Assembly (NCBI GenBank): GCA_020629545.1
Contig: JAHDDC010000008.1
Coordinates: forward strand, 1 to 64,000
Length of the DNA stretch: 64,000 nt
Reading direction: 5' to 3'
Source of the DNA: Hellea sp.
Lineage (GTDB): Bacteria > Pseudomonadota > Alphaproteobacteria > Caulobacterales > Maricaulaceae
Below the pieces are notes generated by a model. The model had not been told where the DNA came from. It saw only the letters and a program-made list of their open reading frames with translations, and searched no databases. This document shows positions 53,589-61,149 of this stretch, one piece after another (the first letter of the stretch is position 1; each line of letters begins with the position of its first letter). The position numbers and the translations under genes were made by a program.

Positions 53589-54569
53589 TTACTTCCGGAT
53601 AGGCAAGTAATCATTGGCTGTATAACCGCCAGATGACGTATACCCGCCATAGCTATTGCTAGATCCGTAGGAACTGGATGAGCCAGACTGCATACAGGTT
53701 CCATCTGACTGCATTGTTGTTCCGGATGGGCAAACAACCGCGCTACCTGATGTCGAACCTGAACTATAGCTGCTTGAACCTGATGAATAGCTAGAACCTG
53801 AGCCGTAGCTTGAAGAGCCTGTATAGCTTGAACCACTGGACTGCATACACGTACCATCTGACTGTTTACTTGTACCAGCGGGACAATCAGCTGTTTCGCC
53901 GCTTGAGTAACTTGAACCCGAATATGACGACCCGGAATATGAACTACCGGAGGAATATGTCGATCCGCTGCTATAAGACGAACCTGATGACTGCATGCAT
54001 GTTCCGTCTGACTGCAAAGATGTTCCGGCTGGACAATCGGCTGTTCCGCCGGACGTTGTGCCTGAAGAATAGCTAGATGTCGAATAAGATGTGCTAGGTG
54101 CGGAGTAAGTCTGCGCAGGAGCCGAGTATGACTGGCTCTGGCTCATTGTTGGCGGAATGACAACACTTTGCTGAACACTCTGTTGAGAGTAAGTCGGCTG
54201 AGAGTATGTCTGAGACGTAGAATAACTCGGAGCTGAATGCCCGCATGTTCCGATTTGAGAACAATCTGCGTAAACTACGCCGGTTACAGGCGCTGACATT
54301 GGCGCAGCCAATGGGGCGAGTTGAGGAGCTGGCTGTGCAACGACTGCACCGCATGATCCATAACGTCCGCCGTCACAGCTTCCGCCTCCACTTTCATACT
54401 GATAAACACTTCCATATCGATCGGAACCACTGCTTGTGGCATACCCATCATACTGACCACCATATCGATCATTGCTATGCGATGTATGACTTGCGCAAGC
54501 GGATAATGATAGTCCTACAACTCCGATAGCGGCTACCAAGCCGTTGCGGATTAATCCTGACGTGACCAT
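53589..54569 (-). CDS. Ser/Tyr/Gly-rich repeat lipoprotein with Cys-pair repeats
   Basis: 326 residues from ATG 54569, with GGGAGG six bases upstream. A lipoprotein signal ends in LSAC (Cys25). The mature chain is very low-complexity: Tyr/Ser/Gly strings, a Pro/Ala stretch, Gln/Ser/Tyr repeats, then three copies of a motif with consensus CPAGTSxQSDGTCMQS (from Cys179, Cys229 and Cys280) separated by SSYSSG-type strings. Each copy holds two cysteines 12 residues apart. Two further Cys pairs (SCDGGRYGSCG and DCSQIGTCG) are near the N-terminus. It has no enzyme-like region; it may be a surface, adhesive or envelope-matrix protein. The two other secreted repeat proteins at 56.4-58.1 kb share its composition. 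Confidence 0.78.
   Translation of the reverse strand: MVTSGLIRNGLVAAIGVVGLSLSACASHTSHSNDRYGGQYDGYATSSGSDRYGSVYQYESGGGSCDGGRYGSCGAVVAQPAPQLAPLAAPMSAPVTGVVYADCSQIGTCGHSAPSYSTSQTYSQPTYSQQSVQQSVVIPPTMSQSQSYSAPAQTYSAPSTSYSTSSYSSGTTSGGTADCPAGTSLQSDGTCMQSSGSSYSSGSTYSSGSSYSGSSYSGSSYSSGETADCPAGTSKQSDGTCMQSSGSSYTGSSSYGSGSSYSSGSSSYSSGSTSGSAVVCPSGTTMQSDGTCMQSGSSSSYGSSNSYGGYTSSGGYTANDYLPIRK
53688..54038 (-). repeat. Three tandem-spaced CPAGT-QSDGTC coding repeats
   Basis: Three roughly 50-base units, about 150 bases apart, encode the Cys-pair motif of the repeat lipoprotein; the intervening stretches are themselves Ser/Tyr/Gly codon repeats. The first two protein copies differ at one position, the third at several. 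This suggests recent internal duplication and possible length variation between strains. Confidence 0.8.
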
Positions 54570-54642
54570 GTTTGGCCTCCCATTTTGAAACATTTGCTGC
54601 ATTTTCTGCAATTATTAGACCAAACAAAGGTGAAATTTCGGT

Positions 54643-55944
54643 TTACATCTGTTCAATCTTTTGCCTGAGCCGGGCGATAAAAAACCCGTCCAGACCACCA
54701 TTTTCCCTAAATTGGTGAGGCAATAGCCGTAAATGCCCGCTTAATGTCCCAAAATCATGCCATTTTTCGTCGGAAACACGAATCACGTCAAAATCAGTAT
54801 TCTTTTGCAAGAATCGATCAATCTGTTCTTCACCTTCCTCCACCTGTAGGGAGCACGTACAATACACCAACTGCCCACCAGGACGCAATTTTCGAGCTGC
54901 AGAAATTAGCAATTTTCGCTGCAATTTCTGTAACTGCTCCATTTGTTTTTTGGTTTTGGCATAAAGAACGTCGGGATGGCGACGAAACGTCCCCGTCGCG
55001 CTGCACGGCGCATCAAGCAGAACGATATCATATTGAGAGTCGTTTTCCGGCCAATTTGTTGCATCCGCCGCGATGATGTCTGCCGATAGGCCGGTTCTCC
55101 CTAGGTTTTCTTTTAGAAGGTCTAATCTTTCAGCTGAGCGATCCATCGCCGTCACAATCGCCCCCTGTGAGGCCAGTTGGAGGGTTTTCCCGCCCGGCGC
55201 CGCGCACATATCGAGAACTTTAAGTCCCGAAACATCCCCCAAGAGCTGAACAGGAAGTGTTGAGGATAGATCTTGCACCCACCAATCACCTTCATCAAAG
55301 CCGTCAAGTTCTTTGATTTGCCCCGCCTTGGGCAGTCTGACACAGTTTCCATACATAACTTGACCGTCAAATCTCTCTGCCCAGAGTTCCGGATCGCGTT
55401 TCACGCAAATATCCAGAGGCGGAATTTGTTGATATTGCAGCGCAAGCTGTCTGGCGGCAGATCGCCCATAAGCTCTTTCCCAAGATCTATATATCCAGGT
55501 TGGAATATTTTCTCGCGGCGGAATATTTCCCATAATCGAGCGACCTTCCCGGGCGATTTTCCGTAAAACCGCATTGGCAAGGCCTGAAAATTTGTAATAC
55601 TTTTTATGACTCTTCAGAAGACCGACTGTTTCGCCAACGGCGGCATGGTCGGCCGTGCCTAAAATTAAGAGCTGTACTGCACCGATACGCAAAGCGTTCA
55701 ACACAAAATCCGGCGGCATTCGACTAAGAAAGCCGTTCAGAACTCCATCTATTTGCCCTTTTTGCCGAAAATACGAACTTACGAGTAGGCGGACAAAACC
55801 ACGATCTCGGGTTTCCAGCTCTCGATAATGTTTATCCGTCGATAACGTGGCCTCTAATTGCTCCCCAGAGGTTAGTATTCGGCCCAAGGCTCGAACGGTT
55901 ATTGTGCGGCTATCAATTTTTTTATCCGTATTTTTGGGGCTCAT
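54643..55944 (-). CDS. rsmB: 16S rRNA (cytosine-C5) methyltransferase RsmB family
   Basis: 433 residues. An N-terminal NusB-like domain (about 10-140) is followed by the RsmB/NOP2 methyltransferase: SAM-binding VLDMCAAPGGKTLQLAS, DAPCSATGTFRRHPD (motif IV) and VYCTCSLQVEEGEEQ (motif VI) with the catalytic cysteine in TCS. In E. coli the enzyme makes m5C967 of 16S rRNA. GAGGGG lies 4-5 bases before the start. Divergent from the DUF1674 gene, a frequent alphaproteobacterial neighbourhood. Target position is inferred from family only. Confidence 0.93.
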   Translation of the reverse strand: MSPKNTDKKIDSRTITVRALGRILTSGEQLEATLSTDKHYRELETRDRGFVRLLVSSYFRQKGQIDGVLNGFLSRMPPDFVLNALRIGAVQLLILGTADHAAVGETVGLLKSHKKYYKFSGLANAVLRKIAREGRSIMGNIPPRENIPTWIYRSWERAYGRSAARQLALQYQQIPPLDICVKRDPELWAERFDGQVMYGNCVRLPKAGQIKELDGFDEGDWWVQDLSSTLPVQLLGDVSGLKVLDMCAAPGGKTLQLASQGAIVTAMDRSAERLDLLKENLGRTGLSADIIAADATNWPENDSQYDIVLLDAPCSATGTFRRHPDVLYAKTKKQMEQLQKLQRKLLISAARKLRPGGQLVYCTCSLQVEEGEEQIDRFLQKNTDFDVIRVSDEKWHDFGTLSGHLRLLPHQFRENGGLDGFFIARLRQKIEQM

Positions 55945-56018
55945 ATACCCCTCTATCAGTGCAATTATACTTAATAAACCGTCAACGTGAGCTTAATCAA
56001 TTTTTATGGCTCTTCCTG

Positions 56019-56039
56019 TACCAGTTCGGGTCACTGGTA
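56019..56039. promoter_or_regulatory. Perfect inverted repeat between rsmB and DUF1674 gene
   Basis: TACCAGT and ACTGGTA are exact reverse complements around a 7-base TCGGGTC centre. The site lies 75 bases upstream of rsmB and 50 bases upstream of the DUF1674 gene, a position suitable for an operator of a dimeric regulator. It could also form an RNA hairpin. No regulator gene is nearby. Confidence 0.35.
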
Positions 56040-56088
56040 TGACAATTTTCGAGTTGACGTTCCTGATGAACTAAGATTAGTGGAGGCT

Positions 56089-56292
56089 ATGTCTGATCAG
56101 ACTCCAGCCCCCGCCGCGAAAGGCAAGATCCTTAGTCCTGCAGCCCGCAGAGCTTTGGAAGAAGCTGCTGCAAGGCGTAAGGCCCAAAAATCCAGTTCCT
56201 CAGAGCGCCCAAAAGAAAAAGGTGGACCAGAGGGGGCTGAACCAACTCGCTTCGGTGATTGGGAACGCGGCGGAATAGCTTACGACTTTTAG
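56089..56292 (+). CDS. DUF1674 protein (SDHAF4-like succinate dehydrogenase assembly factor)
   Basis: 67 residues from ATG 56089, with GGAGG just upstream. A Pro/Ala/Lys-rich N-terminus leads to the conserved C-terminal motif EPTRFGDWERGGIAYDF, the DUF1674 signature. In mitochondria SDHAF4 binds flavinated SdhA and promotes its assembly with SdhB; the bacterial role is taken from that homology. It is adjacent to rsmB as in other alphaproteobacteria. A longer in-frame start at 55987 has no conservation. Confidence 0.88.
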   Translation: MSDQTPAPAAKGKILSPAARRALEEAAARRKAQKSSSSERPKEKGGPEGAEPTRFGDWERGGIAYDF

Positions 56293-56361
56293 TCTCCCCG
56301 AATTAAAGTTTCGCCTTCGGGCATTTGATATGGCTTCGGGCCGAGAATGGAGAGTACGCAA

Positions 56362-57450
56362 ATGCGTCAGTTTTTAAAAACGACAGCTATTATTAGTGGT
56401 TTAACTTTGTCTTTGGGTTCTACGGCGGCTTGGGCAGGCAATTGTGGTTTTGGCGCATCGGGTCCAAATTGCACACCAAACGTTGTTGTTCATCCGAGCG
56501 GGGGATCTCAAGTCGATCCTATGCATGTCTATGCTTCTCGTCCCATGGGGCATTTACGGTCAATTCAATATCTCGGAACACCCAGCGTCAACATTACGCG
56601 CATCCACGGTCAAAATAATATCGCTTCAGTCTCAGACGCTCCAAGTGGCTTCACCGGGGGATGCACTCCAGAATCAACACAATATTGCCGGCAAGGCGGA
56701 TCGGTAAGTTCTGCCATTCCTGTGCCAATGACCGCAGGTTTACCAGCACCCATGCCCGTCCCTGTGACAGCAGGCCTTCCCGCTCCTATGCCAGTTCCCA
56801 TGACAGCTGGACTTCATTCGCCGTTTCCACTTGAAACACCAGTTATCGCACCTCCTGCTCCTGTTATCGCAGCGCCGGCACCCGCAGCAGAGCGCGTCAT
56901 TCATGTTGGCGGCGGATATGACCCAAGCAAATTTGTACCGAGAACTTATGGAACCAACGAACTTACGCCCGGGATCGCTCATATACCGACATCTCATATT
57001 GATCGCTCTTTTGAGAATGCTCAAGCCGTTCTCAATAGCGGCATGACGCAAGCGCAGCCTATTGTTTCAGGCGGCACCGTCCCGCATCCAACGATGTCAA
57101 ACTCCGCAATGGCCGCGATTTCCTATGGATCAGTACCGTCTTTTACCGGTTCAGCTATGGGAACGGGATATATGGGCGCTGTAAATCAGACAGTTACAAT
57201 GGCCCCGGAAACCAATGTTTACCCAGGCTCAATGTCAAATGATGGAACTTATTGGGAAAACGTTTCAGGTCCAACCACTATGAATGGACTGTCCGCTACT
57301 CAGGTGATTTGTAAGCGTGAAGCTCCCAAGATGAATGTTCAAAGACCTGTCATTGGCGTACCAACACCGGTGCCAACAGCCGTGACTCCGAGTTGCGTCA
57401 ATGCTGCAACGGGCGCGCCGGTAAAATATTCTGGCCGCTACGGATATTAA
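56362..57450 (+). CDS. Secreted Pro/Val/Ala-rich repeat protein with Cys pairs
   Basis: 362 residues from ATG 56362, with GGAGAG seven bases upstream. A Sec signal (AIISGLTLSLGSTAAWA) is followed by a Cys pair (NCGFGASGPNC), a second pair (GCTPESTQYCRQGG), three 12-residue repeats with consensus PVPMTAGLPAPM (residues 120-155), an Ala/Pro-rich part and a C-terminal Pro/Val/Thr segment ending KYSGRYGY. No domain is recognised. It is probably an exported surface or envelope protein. Composition and Cys-pair layout resemble the two other low-complexity proteins at 53.6 and 57.6 kb. A strong terminator follows. Confidence 0.75.
   Translation: MRQFLKTTAIISGLTLSLGSTAAWAGNCGFGASGPNCTPNVVVHPSGGSQVDPMHVYASRPMGHLRSIQYLGTPSVNITRIHGQNNIASVSDAPSGFTGGCTPESTQYCRQGGSVSSAIPVPMTAGLPAPMPVPVTAGLPAPMPVPMTAGLHSPFPLETPVIAPPAPVIAAPAPAAERVIHVGGGYDPSKFVPRTYGTNELTPGIAHIPTSHIDRSFENAQAVLNSGMTQAQPIVSGGTVPHPTMSNSAMAAISYGSVPSFTGSAMGTGYMGAVNQTVTMAPETNVYPGSMSNDGTYWENVSGPTTMNGLSATQVICKREAPKMNVQRPVIGVPTPVPTAVTPSCVNAATGAPVKYSGRYGY
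56719..56826 (+). repeat. Three 36-base coding repeats
   Basis: Three head-to-tail 36-base units encode PVPMTAGLPAPM, PVPVTAGLPAPM and PVPMTAGLHSPF within the secreted protein at 56362-57450. Nucleotide identity is partial between units, so the duplication is older than a fresh slippage event. Confidence 0.8.
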
Positions 57451-57458
57451 GAATTGTT

Positions 57459-57490
57459 ACTCGCTTAAATGGCGAGTTTATCTTTTTTTT
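57459..57490 (+). terminator. Rho-independent terminator of the Pro/Val-rich gene
   Basis: ACTCGC and GCGAGT form a 6-bp stem with a 7-base loop, followed by TTATC and eight T residues. It lies 8 bases after the stop codon. Confidence 0.82.
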
Positions 57491-57558
57491 GGAATTATAG
57501 ACTAAACTTGCACGATAATTGCAGGCCAACTGCGAAAGTTTAAGTGATTAAGTGAAAA

Positions 57559-57569
57559 GGGGTGACCCC
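57559..57569 (+). promoter_or_regulatory. Short hairpin over the ribosome-binding site of the next gene
   Basis: GGGG-TGA-CCCC directly abuts the ATG at 57570 and contains the AAGGGG Shine-Dalgarno in its left arm. If it forms, it would hide the ribosome site and lower or condition translation; four GC pairs with a 3-base loop are of modest stability. Confidence 0.4.
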
Positions 57570-58133
57570 ATGAAAAAATTAATACTCGTCAAATCAGTAA
57601 TGGCTTTGGCGTTAACCGCAGGCTTTTCTTCGGCCGCGAACGCCTCTTGTAGCGCGGGTAGCGTTTATTGCGGGTCATCATCGCTGCAGCCACTGTCAAG
57701 CTATTCCTCTTCTTCGTCATTAGGAACGTCTTACACAGGTGGCTCTTACTCAAGTTCTTACGGAACTTCTAGCGCGCCGACTCTTGTCCCGTTTTCGTCT
57801 TCTGCCGCAACAACGGGTCCTATTAGAATGAGCGGTCTTGGCGCAAGTGAATATCTTCAGCCAACATCCTGCCCGGTCAATGTAAATGGCTTGCAATCCG
57901 GTCAGTCAGTTCTGGGCTGCTATTCTGTCATGAAGCAGTCTCAAAGCTCATCTATTCATTATGGTGCGCCACAAACCGTTCGTGTGGTACGGCCAATTAT
58001 CTATGTTCGTTATCCGGTTCCGACGCCCGTATTTAATGTACCGGTTCCTGTACCTGTGCCAGTATTCGGCCCTCGACCAATGTGCGGGGCCCCCATGATG
58101 CCTCGGCCCATGATGCGCGGATGCGGTTGGTAG
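57570..58133 (+). CDS. Secreted Ser/Tyr-rich protein with Pro/Val tail
   Basis: 187 residues from ATG 57570; a GTG at 57552 is in frame but less likely. A signal peptide (VMALALTAGFSSAANA) is followed by SCSAGSVYCGSS, a Ser/Tyr/Gly string (SYSSSSSLGTSYTGGSYSSS), a further Cys pair (SCPVNVNGLQSGQSVLGC) and a C-terminal Pro/Val stretch (VPVPVPVFGPRPMCGAP) ending in Met/Pro/Arg. The Ser/Tyr string resembles the repeat lipoprotein at 53.6 kb and the Pro/Val part the protein at 56.4 kb, as if it combined both. No known domain; a surface or matrix role is a guess. A strong terminator follows. Confidence 0.75.
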   Translation: MKKLILVKSVMALALTAGFSSAANASCSAGSVYCGSSSLQPLSSYSSSSSLGTSYTGGSYSSSYGTSSAPTLVPFSSSAATTGPIRMSGLGASEYLQPTSCPVNVNGLQSGQSVLGCYSVMKQSQSSSIHYGAPQTVRVVRPIIYVRYPVPTPVFNVPVPVPVPVFGPRPMCGAPMMPRPMMRGCGW

Positions 58134-58139
58134 ACGTTT

Positions 58140-58165
58140 AAAGCCCCGGAAGGGGCTTTTATTTT
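58140..58165 (+). terminator. Rho-independent terminator between secreted protein gene and pyrF
   Basis: AAAGCCCC and GGGGCTTT form an 8-bp stem with a GGAA loop, followed by a T-rich tail that covers the pyrF stop codon (58159-58161). On the minus strand the tail has only three T residues, so it might weakly end pyrF transcription as well. Confidence 0.85.
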
Positions 58166-58854
58166 GCCATATCCTGTATGATTTTTCGAGCAGCTTCAGT
58201 AGGATCATTCGCCTGCGTAATAGGTCGTCCCACGACGATCTGAGATGCTCCGTCTTGAAGAGCCTTGGATGGTGTCGCAATTCGTTTTTGATCTCCCGTG
58301 TCATGACCGGCCATTCTAACGCCCGGAGTTACGACCAAAAACTCTTTAGGGACTATGGAGCGAATTTTTGCCGCTTCAAGCGGACTTGAGACCACCCCAT
58401 CAATTCCGGCCTCCAAGGCTTGCCTGACGCGATGCAATACAAGCTCCTCGGCATTGTGGTGATAACCAATATCAATCAGAGCCTGCTCATCTAATGATGT
58501 CAGTACTGTTACACCCAGGACTTTTAGTTTAGGCCCTTTGCCCTTGGCTGCAGCGCGCATGACATCAGGGCGCGCATGAACTGTCATAAGGTCCGCCCCA
58601 ATTTTTGCGATTGACCGCGTCGCTTTTTCAACCGTTGCGTCAATGTCATGGAGTTTAAAGTCCAGGAAAACATTTTTTCCCATCGCGGCCAATTCCCGTC
58701 CAAATTCGGCACCGCCAAGAGGTAAAAGCTGTAGGCCAATCTTATAAGACTTAACGGTGTCGCCCAAACGCAAAACCATGTCCCGCGCCAAATCAATGGA
58801 CGGTAGATCTAACGCAACATAAAGTCTGGGGTCAGATTGAAAATTGTTTTGCAT
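58159..58854 (-). CDS. pyrF: Orotidine 5'-phosphate decarboxylase
   Basis: 231 residues from ATG 58854, one base after the SDR stop and with AAGGG four bases upstream. LYVALDLPS opens the TIM barrel; the catalytic DFKLHDI (residues 65-71) contains the Lys-Asp pair, and VTPGVRMAGHDTGDQKR and QIVVGRPITQANDP form the phosphate-binding end. Converts OMP to UMP in pyrimidine synthesis. Group 1 OMP decarboxylase of typical length. Confidence 0.96.
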   Translation of the reverse strand: MQNNFQSDPRLYVALDLPSIDLARDMVLRLGDTVKSYKIGLQLLPLGGAEFGRELAAMGKNVFLDFKLHDIDATVEKATRSIAKIGADLMTVHARPDVMRAAAKGKGPKLKVLGVTVLTSLDEQALIDIGYHHNAEELVLHRVRQALEAGIDGVVSSPLEAAKIRSIVPKEFLVVTPGVRMAGHDTGDQKRIATPSKALQDGASQIVVGRPITQANDPTEAARKIIQDMAK

Positions 58855-58855
58855 G

Positions 58856-59677
58856 TTACCCTTTTCTAAACTTTTCAGCATTCCTCGCCATTAATCCCAT
58901 AGCGATACGCTCGGGCAAAAGACGTGCTGTTAAAGCCAATGACTTGTTAACCCGGCCTGGAATAAAGACAGGGCGATTTAGTTCACAAGCTTCGACACCC
59001 TGAGCTGCACATTCATCAGCTTCCATCCACATAAAGTCCGGCATTTTAGAGACGGCATTGCGGGTTCCGTTAACGTCATGAAACTCACTGTAAGTAAAAC
59101 CTGGACACAGCGCTGATACGTTGACTCCATAGGGTTTCATTTCAAGGTTCAAACTTTGGGAAAACTTGACCAGAAAACTTTTCACAGCCGCATATAATGT
59201 ATGTCCTCGTGACCCCGGCATATGTCCTGCAAGGGAAGCGACATTGATAATTCGGCCGTAACCCTCAGCTTTCATTGAGGGCAAAACGGCATGGGCCAGT
59301 TCACAGGGCGCACGCAACATGAGTTGCAAAAAATTTGCATGATCGTCCCACGGACTTTCCATATAGCTTCCCGGGTGACCATAACCTGCATTATTAACCA
59401 AACCGTCAATCCGAAGTTTCTTCTTGGCTATTCGCGCCATTAAATCCTGCGTGCCGGCAGGGTCAAACAAGTCCAGGGCAAAAATGTGGCTGGTCGCACC
59501 AAAATCACGTTTAAGCTCCACAGCTAATTCGACCATAGGCTCTTCGCGCCGAGCTGTTAGAGCCAAGTCCCAACCTCGAGCCGCATATTCCCGGGCAATG
59601 GCCGCACCAATCCCGGCAGAAGCTCCAGTTATCAAGCAGGTTCGTGTCTTGGTTGGATTTGACGTGGATCTTGTCAT
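58856..59677 (-). CDS. Short-chain dehydrogenase/reductase family protein
   Basis: 273 residues from ATG 59677. The NAD(P)-binding motif TGASAGIG (17-24), the NNAGYG motif, the catalytic Ser in INVASLAGHMPG and the YAAVK active site are all present, so it is a functional classical SDR. A dozen similar paralogues per genome make the substrate unknowable from sequence; the YAAVKSFLVKFSQSL context and membrane-friendly C-terminus recall DltE/YqjQ-type reductases. One base separates it from pyrF. Confidence 0.9.
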   Translation of the reverse strand: MTRSTSNPTKTRTCLITGASAGIGAAIAREYAARGWDLALTARREEPMVELAVELKRDFGATSHIFALDLFDPAGTQDLMARIAKKKLRIDGLVNNAGYGHPGSYMESPWDDHANFLQLMLRAPCELAHAVLPSMKAEGYGRIINVASLAGHMPGSRGHTLYAAVKSFLVKFSQSLNLEMKPYGVNVSALCPGFTYSEFHDVNGTRNAVSKMPDFMWMEADECAAQGVEACELNRPVFIPGRVNKSLALTARLLPERIAMGLMARNAEKFRKG

Positions 59678-59772
59678 GGAATCAGTCTCGCTTTTGGGAA
59701 GCCTTAGCCTATGGCCCTGATCAAGACAATATTCTGCTTGGCCTTGGTCGCTGGAATGGATACACAAATTCT

Positions 59773-60594
59773 ATGGATGTAACGGATACCATCGAATTAT
59801 GGCTACGTGGTGGCCTGTTCTTATCCTTATTGGTTTTATTTATTTTGGCCGAAAGCCTATCCCCTAAACGGCGCCGAGTATTTGGACGCTTAAAGCGATG
59901 GCGGACTAATTTTGGCATTACAATCGTAAACACAATAACAATAAAACTTCTGGGACCCGTCACGGCAATTGCTACCGCAGGATACGCATCTCACTATCAA
60001 CTCGGATTTTTCAACCATATCGACTTATCGATCGGCATTGAGTTTTTCCTAACACTCATAGTGCTGGATTTTGCAATATATATTCAACATGTCGCGACCC
60101 ATAAAATTCCGGTTCTTTGGCGACTTCACAAAGTTCATCATTCTGATCGCGATATCGATACATCAACGGCTCTGCGGTTTCATCCCATAGAGATTGTTCT
60201 CTCTATGGTGTACAAATGCGCCGTGGTATTGGCTTTGGGACCAGCCGCCTTTGCCGTGTTGACGTTTGAAGCGATTTTAAATGGCTGTGCGATGTTCAAC
60301 CATTCAAATTTACATATACCGGCTTGGTTTGACAAATATTTGCGGCTTTTCATCGTCACACCAGACATGCACCGGGTCCACCATTCCGTCCGCCCGGAAG
60401 AAACAAATAGTAATTATGGTTTCTCGCTATCATTATGGGACCGGGTTTTTCGTACCTATAAAGATCAACCTATGGACGGCCATGACCAAATGACAATTGG
60501 ACTGCTGGAACATCAAACCCATGATCCGGAAAACATAATATGGTCGCTACGACTACCGTTCGACGCCAACAGTGCTTATATAAGACGTGAGTGA
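59773..60594 (+). CDS. Fatty acid hydroxylase/sterol desaturase family protein
   Basis: 273 residues from ATG 59773; an earlier in-frame ATG at 59644 overlaps the divergent SDR gene. Three or four membrane helices carry the histidine clusters HVATHKIPVLW, RLHKVHHSDRD and MHRVHHSVRPEETNSNYGF, the di-iron ligands of the superfamily (PF04116). Members hydroxylate or desaturate lipids, such as ornithine lipids, carotenoids or sterols; the substrate is not evident. The downstream lemA gene begins 8 bases after the stop. Confidence 0.9.
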   Translation: MDVTDTIELWLRGGLFLSLLVLFILAESLSPKRRRVFGRLKRWRTNFGITIVNTITIKLLGPVTAIATAGYASHYQLGFFNHIDLSIGIEFFLTLIVLDFAIYIQHVATHKIPVLWRLHKVHHSDRDIDTSTALRFHPIEIVLSMVYKCAVVLALGPAAFAVLTFEAILNGCAMFNHSNLHIPAWFDKYLRLFIVTPDMHRVHHSVRPEETNSNYGFSLSLWDRVFRTYKDQPMDGHDQMTIGLLEHQTHDPENIIWSLRLPFDANSAYIRRE

Positions 60595-60602
60595 GGGTTG
60601 TT

Positions 60603-61148
60603 ATGAGTATTATTCTAATTGTCTTTATCGTTTTTATTGCGATCGTTATACTCATCTACAACCGCCTTGTTGCGGCCCAACAGCTAGTCAATAATGGATG
60701 GTCCGATATAGAAGTGCAATTGAAACGTCGCGCGGACCTTATCCCTAAAATCGTCGATACAGTTAAAGCTTATGCCAAGCACGAACGAAACCTGTTTGAG
60801 GACTTAACAGAGAAGCGAAACCAGGCACTGGTCGCTGAAACACTTTCCGACAGAGCTAATGCAGAAGAAGCCATCAAAGCTCCGCTATCAAAGCTAATGG
60901 CTGTAGCCGAAGATTACCCTGACCTAAAAGCCAATGAAAATTTTCTGGATCTACAGAACGAGCTATCTGATACGGAAAACAAAATCGAATATGCCCGCCG
61001 ATTTTACAATGGCGCTGTGCGAAAAATGAATACGATGATTCAGAGCTTCCCCATAAATTTGCTGGCAGGAATATTCGGATTTGATCTGAAAGATTATTTT
61101 GAAATGAGCGAGGCAATCATTCTCCCAGACACCCAATTCGGAGATTAG
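60603..61148 (+). CDS. lemA: LemA family protein
   Basis: 181 residues from ATG 60603, with GAGGG five bases upstream; a GTG at 60591 is also in frame. One N-terminal membrane helix (IILIVFIVFIAIVILIYN) precedes the long LemA four-helix domain, including YNRLVAAQQLVNNGWSDIEVQLKRRADLIP split at the Trp, and ARRFYNGAVRKMNTMIQSFP. LemA proteins localise to the membrane in diverse bacteria; their role is unresolved. The TTG start of a DUF2207 gene follows one base later, a classic pairing. Confidence 0.93.
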   Translation: MSIILIVFIVFIAIVILIYNRLVAAQQLVNNGWSDIEVQLKRRADLIPKIVDTVKAYAKHERNLFEDLTEKRNQALVAETLSDRANAEEAIKAPLSKLMAVAEDYPDLKANENFLDLQNELSDTENKIEYARRFYNGAVRKMNTMIQSFPINLLAGIFGFDLKDYFEMSEAIILPDTQFGD

Positions 61149-61149
61149 A

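Noticed and set aside
53688..54038. CRISPR-like spaced repeats
   Set aside because: The repeats are in frame within a lipoprotein gene, the spacing follows Ser/Tyr codon strings and no cas genes are near.
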